Shown: positions 15,865-27,556 of the stretch, piece after piece
Position numbering within the stretch: the first letter of the stretch is position 1
How the letters are laid out: each line of letters starts with the position of its first letter
Source of the DNA: Saksenaea vasiformis B4078
Lineage: Eukaryota; Mucoromycota; Mucoromycetes; Mucorales; Saksenaeaceae
Direction of reading: 5' to 3'
Length of the DNA stretch: 64,000 nucleotides
Assembly (NCBI GenBank): GCA_000697055.1
Contig: JNDT01001856.1
Coordinates: forward strand, 29,981 to 93,980
Notes under the pieces: generated by a model
What the model saw: only the letters and a program-made list of their open reading frames with translations
Database searches by the model: none
Told to the model about the DNA's origin: nothing
Translations under genes and position numbers: made by a program

Positions 15865-17370
15865 ATCCAGAATTTTACCTCACAAAACTGTTGGGAAATA
15901 TGTTGTCAAACACGATAATGGGTTTATTTTGCATCAAGTAATCACAAATAGGTATGATTAATACACAATACAGAGAGGAGGGAAGTGGAAAACTCTAAAC
16001 GGATTACCTTCTCAGAGGAGATGTGCCATACCTTATGAACATGTTGCTGCTGGAACAATTGTTATTACTATTATAAACATGCTGATCTGCTTGACCTAGG
16101 ATACAGACAAAGTTAGAGCAAGAAAGACCGAGTTTTGTAGTTCGTCATGTAGCATTATTTTGTACGAATACTCTATATCTGCTAATACCTTCTAATTTGT
16201 TTAAGCCAAACTAAGGATTTCATGAGCCCTCGTACGACTTGCGCGATATTGCTCATGGTACCGTTTTTCCGATCAAATAGGTACGGACAGGAGCGTCACT
16301 CTGCGCTGCCATGGTTGACCTTTCGTATTACCGAAAATATAGAAGATAGATTGCTACCCGTATTTTGATTGCACTATTTCGAAATCAAAGTTGCACCGAG
16401 AGCGCCTTGACCGGGTGCCTACATAGAACCTATAGAACATTGACTTCAGAGAGAACTGCGTCTTCCTTGACGAATCAGTCCTTCATATTAACATGAAGTG
16501 CTGAATGGTATCGCAGAGAAGGGAAAAAGTGATGACAGGGCTTAGGTGCGCTTTCTCCATCTGGTCTGGTCAAGTGCATCTTGAGACTCCCGCACGCACG
16601 GCATCTAAGAAAGGAAAGAGAAGGGTCATTCTGTAGTTATGAGGGCAATCATCTCAATATAATTTGTACCAATGATATAACCTAACTATTCTATATAGTT
16701 TCAGGTTCTAAAACGCTTATGGACATACAGGCACGGTGGCTCTATTCATCATTTTCTCAGGTGGGAGCTAGCCTTGGGTATATGGATTTTACACAAGACC
16801 ATCAGTACAGATATAGAACAGAAAAGCAATAAGTATCTCTTCCGTGGGATACGTTTGTGGCTCAGAATACGTGACGATCACCCCTACTACTCGGGCACGT
16901 ATTGTTGTTCATATTTCCTTATTGTTTGAGTGCAAACGACTACTATCTAGAAAACAAAAATCAATGCTTTTGAGAGCTCCTTAGCAAACAGCATGGTATC
17001 ATATCATGAAAAGTTACAGCTATTTGTTGACTAGTTCCCTCCCTCACGGCTAATGCTATAAATAAAGTCGTATCAGTGGAAGCCCTTCAAATACAAAATA
17101 CGCCGAACCTTCACAGCGCATAAAATAAATAAACCCAAAACTCTGAGAGTATCAAAGGCCAGTCTCGGTCATAGCAAGAACGGAGATCCCGGAAAGACGA
17201 TTCTATGTCTTGCGATTAGTTCTATCACTGACGAAAAAGCCGCTCTTATATGACGTAAGTAAATATTGTTGCGGTCATGGGATGCTCCGTTGGAGTTCCC
17301 TAGTAATTCCCGCTTACAACTTTCACGCGGCTGAAAGAGATGATCTCAGGTGTTTCGGTAAAAGTTTTTC
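15865..17370. other. Intergenic, no gene recognised
   Basis: No motif-bearing frame or RNA gene was seen. The sequence is AT-rich with scattered short frames only. Confidence 0.45.
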
Positions 17371-18640
17371 TTGGGGAGCTCATACCAAATTCCCGAGGAC
17401 GCGGAGGCAGAGCAGACGGTGGCCGCCATTGCAGTTGAGCTGGCCTCGGAGAGCGTGCACAGGGAGCTGCCAGACCCATTGGTGGAAATATTCTACAATT
17501 GGCTATATACCCTGGTAAGCAGCATTAAATCACTTGATGTTCTTTTCTTGATCTAAAAAAGAGAGCTGGAAGGGAAGACCTATAATGCACCAAGGGATGT
17601 TATTGATCAGCAAAAGTGGGATCCGAAGGATTCTCGAGATACTATGGCGCATATTGCGTACATTTTACTTCCCCAGTTTCAGCCTAAGGAGTATATATCA
17701 TTTTGCACGCTGAAGTATGTAATTTTCTACTTAGTCATCACCGTTCCATTGATTTATACTTTTTTCTAGGTTCTCACTGTCTTATATCCTTAATACAGCA
17801 AACGAGGACATGATGGACCTGTGTGGAACGTGTTTCAAGGGCACAAATATCGAAAATTTTCTTACAACAACATCTTCTGGAACTAATAACGACGAGCACA
17901 GTTTTGACGACATCGAAACTCTGTGTGACGAGATCTGCAAGGTTGGATGTTATATATAATGCAAAACTCGTTGGCTGACAGGTAGTATATCAGCCACTGC
18001 AGGATAAGACTACAAAACAACCAGAAGATCGCATGCGAAAGGCCCTAAAATTGATTAGCGACAAAAAGAGCTCGTTGCTTGAGGTGTCTTTGGACAGTCT
18101 GGAGCAACAAGCACTTAATGTGTACGAGCATGTGTAAGTTATATCCACAGTGTACCAGTTGTTTGTTTGCTAAGGGATTGCTGAGTAGAATCCGAAATGT
18201 GGAGAAGTGGGCAGACTTAGACCTCGACAACAATGCTACAGAAGCAGACTACTTCCCAGAAGTCTTCCCAACAATCAAGACAATTTTCCGAACGACGAAA
18301 AGCGTAAAAACAAGAAGGTAGATGTATGGCTTCTGCATACAACTTCTGTATTGATATTTAGTGAGGACTTGGTTTTAGTGGTGAAGCAGGGTATAAAGCC
18401 ACGGAGGATGCCAAGGCTAAACTGCAACAGAAGTATCACATGCAGCCCACGCAACGCGTCTACGGGAGGAAAATCGACTTGTTTTTCACAACACAGCGTG
18501 GGATAGAGATCTGCTCAACCTAATAGAAGAAGGGGAATGCACCAGTCGATATGTTGATGATGCAACAAACAGAGAACCTCCGAGTCTCAAAATGCATACT
18601 GAAATTATCCATCATTCGCATAAAGGATCGTTGAACAATT
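17371..18640 (+). pseudogene. Broken copy of a multicopy Mucoralean protein family
   Basis: A chain of plus-strand exon-like pieces: PEDAEAEQTVAAIAVELA (17398 on, donor at 17515), a piece ending FQPKEYISFCTLK (donor near 17713, acceptor CTAG at 17770), a piece with MMDLCGTCFKG, another with DRMRKALKLISDKK, then WADLDLDNNATEADYF. A last piece reads YGRKIDLFFTTQRGIEICST, two stops, and KKGNAPVDMLMMQQTENLR. From memory, proteins with a YGRKIDL...ELS...WK...QQ.KN.R signature are numerous in Mucorales and have no assigned function; that family link is recall, not a search. Here TAA-TAG replaces the usual acidic-Trp pair, and two exon joins are out of phase, so this copy is probably non-functional. 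Confidence 0.55.
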
Positions 18641-19831
18641 TACCGCCACAGTTGATATTTCATAAATTTGACATGTTCATTAAGAGAATACTATAATCAT
18701 TAACCGAGCGACCACTGTACTATCTCAGGAACTCAAATCTGCTGATCAACTCAATGTTGCAATCTGCAAACCAATATAATTATCTTTTACGTTACATTCA
18801 AATGAAGAATAGCTCAAAGGTTTCCCTGTCTGTCAAATCACAACTAAACCGAAATCCAGGTCCAAAAGGTTTTTAAGGCACTATGGTGCGTGTTGCGTAC
18901 ATGTTGCTTATCGTGCAAGTCGAGCAGTTCTGGGTTCATGCGCCAGATTAGTCACAATTCCTTCACACATGCCATTGAATAAAGCGGTTATAAAACTCTT
19001 CCTTGATGGTACAACCTTCTACACTCGTATATTTTTCAAGTAAGATGCAAGCCTGACTTTCTTTTCCAATTTTCAAGACTATGTGGTATACTAGCCAGAT
19101 CCTTATGCAAAGCCCGATTGGCGCGACGAAATTGTCATATATCTGGCTAACATCGAAAAACACAGTTACAAAACAGTCGACTGGATTTCAAGAGAAAATA
19201 CACCAGTTCTTTTACGATAGAAGGGATCTACAGACGACGTCAATCCGCTAAATTGAACAAATCGCGATCTTTTAACGATGTATTTTTTTGAAAGAAGTTA
19301 AACCAGTCGCTAAAGAGCGAGTAAAAGATATCTATTTGCATTTGCTTTTGTTTCCTGTCATTGTTGTAAACGTGTACAGTGACTTTCTCCGGGCGTATAA
19401 TCACAGTGTGATTTTGTTCAAAAAATTGATATGAATTGCTCCCGTTTACAGAATATATCTGTGAGAATGTTGTCAAATTTCTCTGCTGATGGAAGATAGT
19501 GTTATCCTTAAGAGTCTAGGGTTGGCAATCGCAGTAAGATGTTATCAACCTAGGACCGGGCGTCCTGAATCTGAGATTCTCGCACAAAGACTAAGGTCTA
19601 TAGAGGTCAACGTTTATGTTATTAACCAGCCTTTGCTACATGTCGTTTAATTCCGAGTTTGCTTCACCAAAAACAGAGGATAACAAACCACCTCAGAATG
19701 TCTGTTGAGAAAGACTCTCTCTCGATCAACCGTCACGCGCGGCGCAAGAAAAATGCGTTCAAAAAAGAAATTGCGGGGCCAAGTCCAGGTTCAGAACGGT
19801 AAACAAAACTCGCCTTCCCTTTTGATCAGCC
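18641..19831. other. Intergenic / eroded sequence
   Basis: Minus-strand frames at 19163-18963 and 19476-19240 have protein-like composition (for example FYSLFSDWFNFFQK) but no recognised family and no convincing splice joins. The part from about 19600 is probably the promoter and 5' leader of the next gene. Confidence 0.4.
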
Positions 19832-20918
19832 ATGTCCATTCCTGCTCGAAGATTCGTTCTCGGAAATGTTCCCAAGGTAAAATAATTCCTAATGTCGGGT
19901 GCAGGTTCCGCTTTTGCGTTTTACTGATTCAATTCTGTAAGAAGACATATTCGTCCGTTGTCTCAAGGTCGTTATTATGCACACCTCCCGCAACACGGCT
20001 TATGGTAACTACAGCGGTACATGTCATGACGGGCTTCACATGAAGTTTGTCTTTTTTTTTTTGTTAGCGTCCTGTCACAGGCATGCGCTGGTCAAGCAGT
20101 GACGATAAAGCAGTGGAAACACCCAAATATTCAAACGCGACAAAAAAACTCGTGTATGGTTTAGCCAAAGTGATGGGATATTATTCGACAAGTTCAACCG
20201 CGATCCGAGTGAGCCATAGTCTGTATAACGTGTGTGCACAACAAATGGAGCGAAACAAGGATTTCTTTGTCGGCAGTGAGTTGACTACACAGAAACTACG
20301 GCGAAACGTTGATGATGACTAAAAAAAACCTCCTGTTTCTATCAGCGTGTAATCTACCCGATAATTTTCAGACATGGTTTTCTGTTACGCAGCTGCACGT
20401 ATGGATGTTGATGGTACATTTGCGAGCGGAGAGCCAGGGTAAGCTATACATCCAGGAACTGGTCAACCGCTTCTTTGAGGACTCGGAGGCAAGAATCCGA
20501 GAACACGGGGTAAGGGTCTCGTTTTATGATGATGATGATGCATGAGATGGGGCTAAGCAAGCGTACGGCAAATTGCAGATCACCCAACAAAAAGTGATCA
20601 ATAGTTATATCAAGGATCTTTTAGCTCAATTCCATGGAGGTGTGGTTGCTTATGACGAAGGCATGTGCAAGGATGATCCCGTGCTTGCAGCAGCCCTGTG
20701 GAGGTCAGTGTGTGAATTTTGGCGTTATGCGTGAGGGAAAAGGCAATTGACACCACAGTAGAAATTTATTTGCACCATCTACCAACGACGCGACAGATCT
20801 AGCTTACGTTGTACAGTATATCCGACGGGAATTACAAGCAATGGAGAAGTTTGGCGGTGAAAAGTTCAATGCAGGCATTGTAGAATTTGGCAAACCGGAG
20901 GCCACCTTTGAACCTTAA
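19832..20918 (+). CDS. CBP3: Ubiquinol-cytochrome c chaperone (CBP3/UQCC1)
   Basis: Mitochondrial assembly factor for cytochrome b of complex III; in yeast Cbp3 acts with Cbp6 at the mitochondrial ribosome exit. Exons by consensus and phase: 19832-19876, 19945-20004, 20068-20275, 20346-20509, 20579-20703, 20762-20918, giving 252 residues. The N-terminus (MSIPARRFVLGNVPK, then YSSVVSRSLL) is basic and lacks acids, like a matrix-targeting peptide. The chaperone domain is clear: CNLPDNFQTWFSVTQLHVWM, GKLYIQELVNRFFEDSEARI, FHGGVVAYDEGMCKDDPVLA and ALWRNLFAP. Family membership is secure. The first two exons are less certain (an alternative upstream start exists at 19698). Confidence 0.85.
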
Positions 20919-21163
20919 ATAGCTCATTACGCTTAATCACACACATTGGGAATAGAAAAACACAACATTCAATACATGCGACAAATCTTTGTTTGTTCTA
21001 ATCAGAGGAGAGGTGTACATACACATGAAGGGGAGGGGGAGGGGGGGGAAATGATATAAAACTCTAGAAAAACTGTATCAACCCTACGGTATCATTTATC
21101 AAACAAGAAGTATCCGCTGGCATCGCAAAGAAGAGGAAGAAAAAGAAGAAGAAAAAAGACGAA

Positions 21164-21216
<53 letters not shown>

Positions 21217-21255
21217 GGGGAGAGGGGAAATAGGAGGAGCAAGAGGAGGAGGAGG
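20919..21255. other. Convergent 3' intergenic region
   Basis: Tail-to-tail spacer between CBP3 (plus) and the PSP1-domain gene (minus). It contains G-rich (GGGGAGGGGGAGGGG near 21030) and GA/GT-rich low-complexity sequence and presumably both 3' ends; no clear AATAAA was seen. Confidence 0.6.
21164..21213. repeat. (GT)n(GA)n microsatellite
   Basis: About 11 GT units pass directly into about 14 GA units. It lies in the predicted 3' untranslated part of the PSP1-domain gene, where the transcript would carry CU and CA repeats. Confidence 0.9.
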
Positions 21256-22354
21256 TCAATGAGCGACTGCGTTCGTCGATTTGACAGCGCACATCCAAAT
21301 ACGCGTTTTGTATATTTTGAACAGTTCGCGCACCAACTCTCGGAAGTCAATGCGTTGTTCAGCCACGAAATAGAATGTGAGTTTTCGCCGATCCCTATAT
21401 ATACATATAAAAGATTCGACATTAAGAACACTGCAGCTTTTTTTTTAACACATTGATAGGAACTTACCATTGATATTCAGCATTCATGACTTCCATTGGT
21501 AGTTCTCTTTGTTTGATTTTGGATTGGCAGACGGACAAGGCTTTTTCTTCGTCCTGGTTTTTGATGGTCAAGGTAGCTATTTCCGCTGGATTGGCAATTC
21601 GATAAAGGCATTTCACATGCAGCTCCTTGGCATTTGGACGCGTCGAAGCATCGTTGTCATGTACCGACTGGTTAGCCGCATCGTTCTGCATCATAGCAAT
21701 CTCTGCAGCTGTCAAATGGTCCATGACCACTGTGCCGAGATCCCGGCCCCGATCTGCTTCAACAATCACCAAGTCCCCATTCTTTGGTTGCAGCGTCCCA
21801 CGATCGCCTTCCATAACGTAGCATATTTCGGAACGTCCCGCCTTGAATTCAACTTTGTATAACACGGTATTACTGTCGACAAAGTGATGTAGAGGGATGC
21901 CTTTGCCCATATTTTGACAAGCTGGATCACCAGTGCCTCCGACGTTGTTGGATGTCGCACGGGGCCCACCAAAGTACTCCTCGATGTGCTCCAATAAATC
22001 CTTGTGTAACACTTGTTGGCGCTGTCGATGGTACACATCTTCGCCACCAGTGTACTCGGGTAAGTAGCCAAACGACTTGTCCACAGCAGAGGCAATGGAA
22101 TGTGTGTTACCCCCACGTTGCGATAGATAGGGACCGGCAACGGAGTGCCGGCGAGCCCCGACGCCATTTGTAAGTTCCTCATATGATCTATGGAGAGGTC
22201 GACTTTTCCTTTTAGTCACACGGTATTAAGCTTTTTCTTCTTTTTTTTTTTAAAAAAAAATTACCTTTGTAAGGTAGGGCCATCCATGACAAGGGATGTC
22301 CAATAATCTGAAGAAGATGGGTTTTCTGTCAAAGAGAAACGTCGTTGTTGTTGC

Positions 22355-22388
<34 letters not shown>

Positions 22389-23325
22389 GCTGCGTGTTGT
22401 ATGCACCTCGCAACATCACAGGACTGCACGACGCCCATTGAGCGGAATCGGGTGAAACGGTACGCTGCGCAACTGGAGGTGACCAAATAGAAGCCGCAGG
22501 AGAATAAGCCACGTTTCGTTCGTCCTCAGGGACTTGGGCAGCAGTATTACCGCCAGACAATGTAGATGTATAGGGTGTTGAGGAGGGAAGGGATTCTTCA
22601 GTCGTGGGTAAACGACCACTAAAATAATCTTCTTGCATCATTGGTAAATTGGATCTATAGCGTAATTGTTTCTGGAACACAGGTCCCTGACGCGAGCCCG
22701 CCGCAGCCGAAAAGGACATGCTCCGACGGGAGAAAAAGGCCGACTCCAAAGCGCGCTGCTGTTCATCCACACGTTTCTGATCTGCGGGAGATAAATTGGA
22801 TACCATCGGCGATACCAACGGATGATCGGTCCAGATAGAAGAGGGTGATTTCCAAGATAAACCTGAAGAAGGTCTATCGGTAGGCCAAGGAGATGGTAAT
22901 GAAGTCAATGAAGTTGGACGGGGAGTCTTTTCAGGTTTGGGATCCAAAGAAAGTAAAGAATCGAGATCGTTTTGTAAAGGAAAAGGTGTATCAAAATCAT
23001 AAGCGTCATAAACGGATTCGGAAGAGGGTTCGTCCTTGGCGAAAAAAGAACAGTTGTTGTTGTCACTCAACCTGTTGCCATCCGATCGGTCTTCTGTTGT
23101 TTCTTCTTCAGTTGGATGGTGCGACTTGTTCATCCCCCAAGCTTGATTCAAGTACGAATGAAACATCTTGTTTGTACTTGCACTGGGAGTGGTTGGTGAA
23201 CTATTGGAAGAGGCTTCCGAAACAATGTCAGTTTTGACACTGCAGGCAGTACTGCTTTGTTCTTCTTTGAATGGTGGAGATTCAGGTCCTATTGGAGGAG
23301 CTAATGTACTAATCTCGCTGGTCAT
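21256..23325 (-). CDS. PSP1 C-terminal domain protein
   Basis: Three exons on the minus strand: 23325-22265, 22208-21468 and 21394-21256, together 646 residues. The N-terminal 350 residues are disordered, rich in Ser/Pro, and carry a run of about 16 Gln near residue 325. The C-terminal third has the conserved PSP1 region: LYKVEFKAGRSEICYVMEGD, NGDLVIVEADRGRDLGTVV, EKALSVCQSKIKQRELPMEV and, across the last intron, WDRRKLTFYFVAEQRIDFRE ending RIWMCAV. Yeast PSP1 was found as a suppressor of DNA polymerase alpha defects; the molecular role is unclear. The last intron splits the Trp codon of AEYQW, and joining restores the conserved QWDRRKL. The gene is convergent with CBP3. Confidence 0.9.
22340..22393 (-). 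repeat. CAA/CAG polyglutamine tract
   Basis: Near-pure CAA run (TTG/GTT on the plus strand) with CAG at both ends, coding for about 16 Gln in exon 1 of the PSP1-domain gene. Its length is likely variable between strains. Confidence 0.9.
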
Positions 23326-24527
23326 TTCTTTTATATGTATATATGTATATATATATATATAAAGAAAGAGGAAAAGAGAGAAGAAAAGGGAAAAAGAAAG
23401 AGAAAAATAATAAGGGGAAATATAGTTCAGTTGAAGGGGGTTATTATTTCAGGTGAGAAAAGAACAGATGTACGTTTTGGTGGGAAAAAAAGAAAAAAGA
23501 AAGTCAAACGTTACAGTAGCAAAAGAAACTGTGGGCTGACGTGTTTGGTGCACTCCTTTCACTAAGGAGGCTTTAACCCAACTCCTTCAGTCTGCGCAAC
23601 ATCACACACATACACACACATATGAAAAAGATTCTTATATATATGTACATATAGCTTTATGTATGTTAGTTTATATATATAAAAGCTGATGATATTATAA
23701 CAATAATAGCTCTACCTTGCTTCTTTCTTTATTGCTTGACACGTCCTAGTATGGCTGCATGATTTTTCTTTGTATTTGCGCAGAATCACATGAGAAACAA
23801 AAATTCACACACCACTTTGAATTGCCAACCTCTCGTTTTACTCCTGTCTCAGCTGGTCAGTGCGTTGAGCCAATTCTAGTCCAGACCAACCCTCAACTTT
23901 AAATTCATTCGGTATAAAGCAAAAAGATTTCCATCTACCAGTGATAAAAGACACGATCAATGACCACCGAAAGAGCATAATTGGAGACATCTATTACCAC
24001 ATGTCTACTTTTTCCATCTTGATTCTGTAGCCGTTTATATATGTATGTGTTGTGTGTTGTGTTATCATCAAAATTGAGTGGAGCACCAAATCTTAACCAC
24101 TACTTTCATCCAACAAAGTGATACAAAACCTCTCCTCCTTGCCATTTTCACATTTGTGCTACCTTCATTACCATCTTTCAAGTTACGCAAGCAGTGCTTG
24201 AGAAATAGCTACCGCGGCATTATTCATGCAAACTTGATATACTGAGTAACTTGAATGGAACTTACCTCCCAATTTCTTCTTGGCCTTTTTCACTTACAGA
24301 ATTCGAGAAAAAAAGAAAAACATTTGTACATCCATTATCAAAAAGGATGGCATACGTCAAAATCAACCGTTGAAAAGAAAATATCAACTCATGCATCTAA
24401 AGCTGACTGCAGCTTATAATCCAATCCAATTCATCTTCAATCTATGTACACAATTTTGCTGCGCATTTTGGAAGTAAAAAAAAAAGATGTCGCAAATATT
24501 TTATTTCCAAAGTGAAAGACATAATAT
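23326..24527. other. Intergenic between PSP1-domain gene and RPL3
   Basis: Contains the PSP1-gene promoter/leader (TATA-rich ATATGTATATATGTATAT near 23334-23360, purine-rich on plus) and the RPL3 3' region. No additional gene or RNA was recognised. Confidence 0.6.
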
Positions 24528-25936
24528 TTAGAGATCCTTCTTGAGGGTACCCATGAACTGGTGCTTTTCGGCAGCAGTCTGGAAACGACCATGACCGAAC
24601 TTGGAAGAGGTGTCGATGAACTTGAGGGAAACCTTCTCCAAAGCGGAACGCTTGGTGTGGACAGTCAAAGACTTGCGGAGGGTCAAGACTCTCTTCTTGG
24701 CACCAGCGCAGCAACCCTTGATCATAACGAAGTCCTCGTTGACAATACCGTAGTGGGGGAAACCACCCATGGGAGTGATGGTCTTGTCAGTAATGTCGAA
24801 CTCAGTGGCAGCAGACTTCTTCTCACCACCGTTAGCAATGCGGTAGATCTTCTTGTTGATCTCAGTACGGCGATGGTAACCACGCTGACCAGCACGGGGA
24901 ACCGAGTACATGACTCGGGAAGGATGCCAGGCACCAATACAGGCAACCTTGCGGAGACCACGATGGGTCTTGCGAGGAAGCTTCTTAGTACCCCAACGGT
25001 GAGTAACACCTTCGAAACCGTGACCCTTGGTGGTACCAATGATATCGATCATCTCATCCTGCTCGAAGATAGAGCCAACAGTGACTTCCTTTTCGAAGTG
25101 CTCGCGGGCCCAGTCAACCTTTTGGGCAACGGAACCACCGTTCAATTGGATTTCCATAAGGTGAGCCTTCTTCTGACCAATCTTGGCCTTGCTGATCTGG
25201 GTGTGGGCAATGACACGAACGACAGAGCAGTACTTCTTGATGCGCTCGAGTTCACGAGTGACATCCTTAGCACCCTCAGCGTACTTCTTGGCGTACTTGG
25301 TGAAAGCCTTCTTCTTGGAACGGTACCAGTTCTTGTAGAAGCGACGCTTGGCCTCCTCAGACAAGTGCTCGGCCCAGACGGTGGTCAAGGAACGGAGACC
25401 ACGGGGAGTCTCAATGTAACCAACAACACCAATGACAACCATGGGAGGAGCTTCGATGACAGTGACAGCCTCGACGATCTCCTTCTTGTGCATCTCTGTT
25501 TATCAGGTCAGAAACACCTCCAATTCACCACACCACACTCTGTTTGTTTACTTACTGGAACCGGGGCGCTCCAAATCGCGAACAATGTGGGTCATACCGG
25601 CCTTGTAACCCATGAAGGCGGTCAAATGGACGGGCTTCTTGGGATCGTCCTTGGGGAAAGCCTTAACTCTACCGCGGTGGGATCTGGTTCTCTTGCGAGG
25701 GGAGAAACCCAAATGACCGTGACGGGGAGCTGTGAAGATCAATCATGTAAGCCTTTCTGTATCTTACGCAACGCGATCATTCCGCAAGTTAAGACATACC
25801 CTCGTATTTTCTATGCGACTATAGAAAAGGAATCGGAAAAAATGATGGAATCGACAGATAGATGGATGTTTTGGTTAGTTACTGGTATTCTTCATATTGA
25901 TGTATGCTTGGACGTATTGGATGCATAGCCTACCAT
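24528..25936 (-). CDS. RPL3: 60S ribosomal protein L3 (uL3)
   Basis: Large-subunit protein at the peptidyl-transferase centre. Four coding exons: 25936-25934 (the ATG alone), 25818-25800, 25729-25556 and 25495-24528; joined they give 387 residues, the usual fungal length. Conserved text includes [60 protein letters not shown] (the W-loop region) and [19 protein letters not shown]. Start: ATG followed directly by GTAGGC, with the next exon beginning TCG-CAT-AGA after TATAG, restores MSHRKYE. The antisense strand is also open over much of the gene because of codon bias; that frame is not a gene. Confidence 0.97.
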
Positions 25937-27556
25937 GACTGCTCGAGGTAAGGTTGAGAGAGAAGGAAACAAACAAGCTAAGGAAAGAGGGGAAGATATC
26001 ACAGGATTCAATGTCAGCCATTTCGGCTCGGACAACCTATTCGACTCCGCTGGATATTTCATCCATACATGTGAGACAGGATGTTGCACTAGCAAGCGTT
26101 TTTCCTTTTTTTTTTTCTCGTTGAACGAATATTAAATTTTATATACAAGTAACGGCTCCCACAAATTAACTTATGACTTGATCTTCTTATATGTTTACTG
26201 ACTTCAGCTACTAGCTGCGCATTAAGTAATAGCCTTGCTGCCTACATTTACACTGTGGGCTAAACTATTGCAGTGTATGGTAAAGCTACATTTTGCTACA
26301 TTGATGACCTAATTGATATCATCCGTGAATAAAAGTTTGTTTGATCCATTGAAGTTGTCAGGACCCTCCGGAAATGGGTCCTAAGAGACGAATTGGCTTA
26401 ACTTGATATTATAATACGGATGATCGCAGATACTACCACTTAATGTACCCAGTTGATTTGACAGGATTGTACAGAACCAGGATATGTGTTGTCCTGAGGT
26501 ATATAAAAATGCATGAAACCCCTTGCTCGTAAAAATCGAAAACTTGCAAAGTTCTTTAACCAACGCAAGGATCTAAAAAGGGGGAACGAATTGTTTAAAA
26601 CAAATCCAAAATGATGACACACTCAGCGTGTGTGTGTGAATCCACAGTGTACAATATGTGAAATGAGATATGCAAGTCTGCAAGGGATCAACAACTTGCC
26701 TTGGCTAGTGCATCCGATCTTCTATGTGACCCGAGTCTGTCTCGGTTCCTTCCGCTATTCTACAGGAAACGGAAACAACATCATCGTTTCATTCAGGGTC
26801 CAGACGTTGGTTTAGTTTTGTAGCAAAACCTACTCGCTATTAGGCAAAATTGACTTTTGATTGGGTTAATGATGGAGCATCTAGGATTCCACCGATTAAA
26901 CCCAAGAAGCAACACTAAATTTACTTTCTCATGCATGTAAACAAAAACTAAACTCTAATTCCGTCTATCTTCTTCCCTTCTGGTCCCTCATGATAATAGA
27001 AAAAAAAGAGGACACACACCCAAAATAATTTAGATGACGACGTACAGGTTTTACGGTGGCGTTCCTAGCGATCGATATGCGGGGGGAACTGCAGGTTGTA
27101 TTACAATCTCTGCTGAACCTATTGTTCTTGTTTATAGAATAGATAAGAAGGTGGGGAAAGTAAAAAAAGAAAAAGAAAGAGAAAAAGTGGGGTGTTATGC
27201 TTTGAACACTTTGCGCAACATAACAATTGTTTCAACTTAAGAAGTGCAACACACGTTACCGTACGCGTCAAGGTCTAATGACCAATGGGTTAAATGTAGA
27301 AAATTCAAATCTTGGTTGTCAGGGAAACTTGTATGCAAGTAGGTGTAACAAGAGGCACAGCCTATCCCATTGTAATCATCGCGTTTCTTCCAAAAAAAAG
27401 ATCATGTGTTTGTACAGTTTTTACTTGGTTTGGCTTAGGAAAAAAGGAAAAAAAGAGAAAAAAGGAGATGGAGATTTGGGGTTGGAGTTTAAACAAGGCA
27501 AAGGCTGTGTGTATGTGTTGTGTTGTGTGTGTGTTGTGATTAATTAAACAGGACTA
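25937..27556. other. Intergenic, no gene recognised
   Basis: About 1.6 kb between RPL3 and the tail-anchored protein gene. Its left part is the RPL3 promoter and 5' leader. Short frames are not conserved-looking and no RNA gene was seen. Confidence 0.5.

Noticed and set aside
19698..19798. Alternative first exon of CBP3 starting MSVEKDSLS
   Set aside because: It gives a poor targeting peptide; the start at 19832 gives a typical matrix-targeting sequence and in-phase joins.
24561..25928. 455-codon plus-strand frame across RPL3
   Set aside because: Antisense shadow of a codon-biased ribosomal protein gene; it crosses the RPL3 introns without splice logic and matches nothing known.
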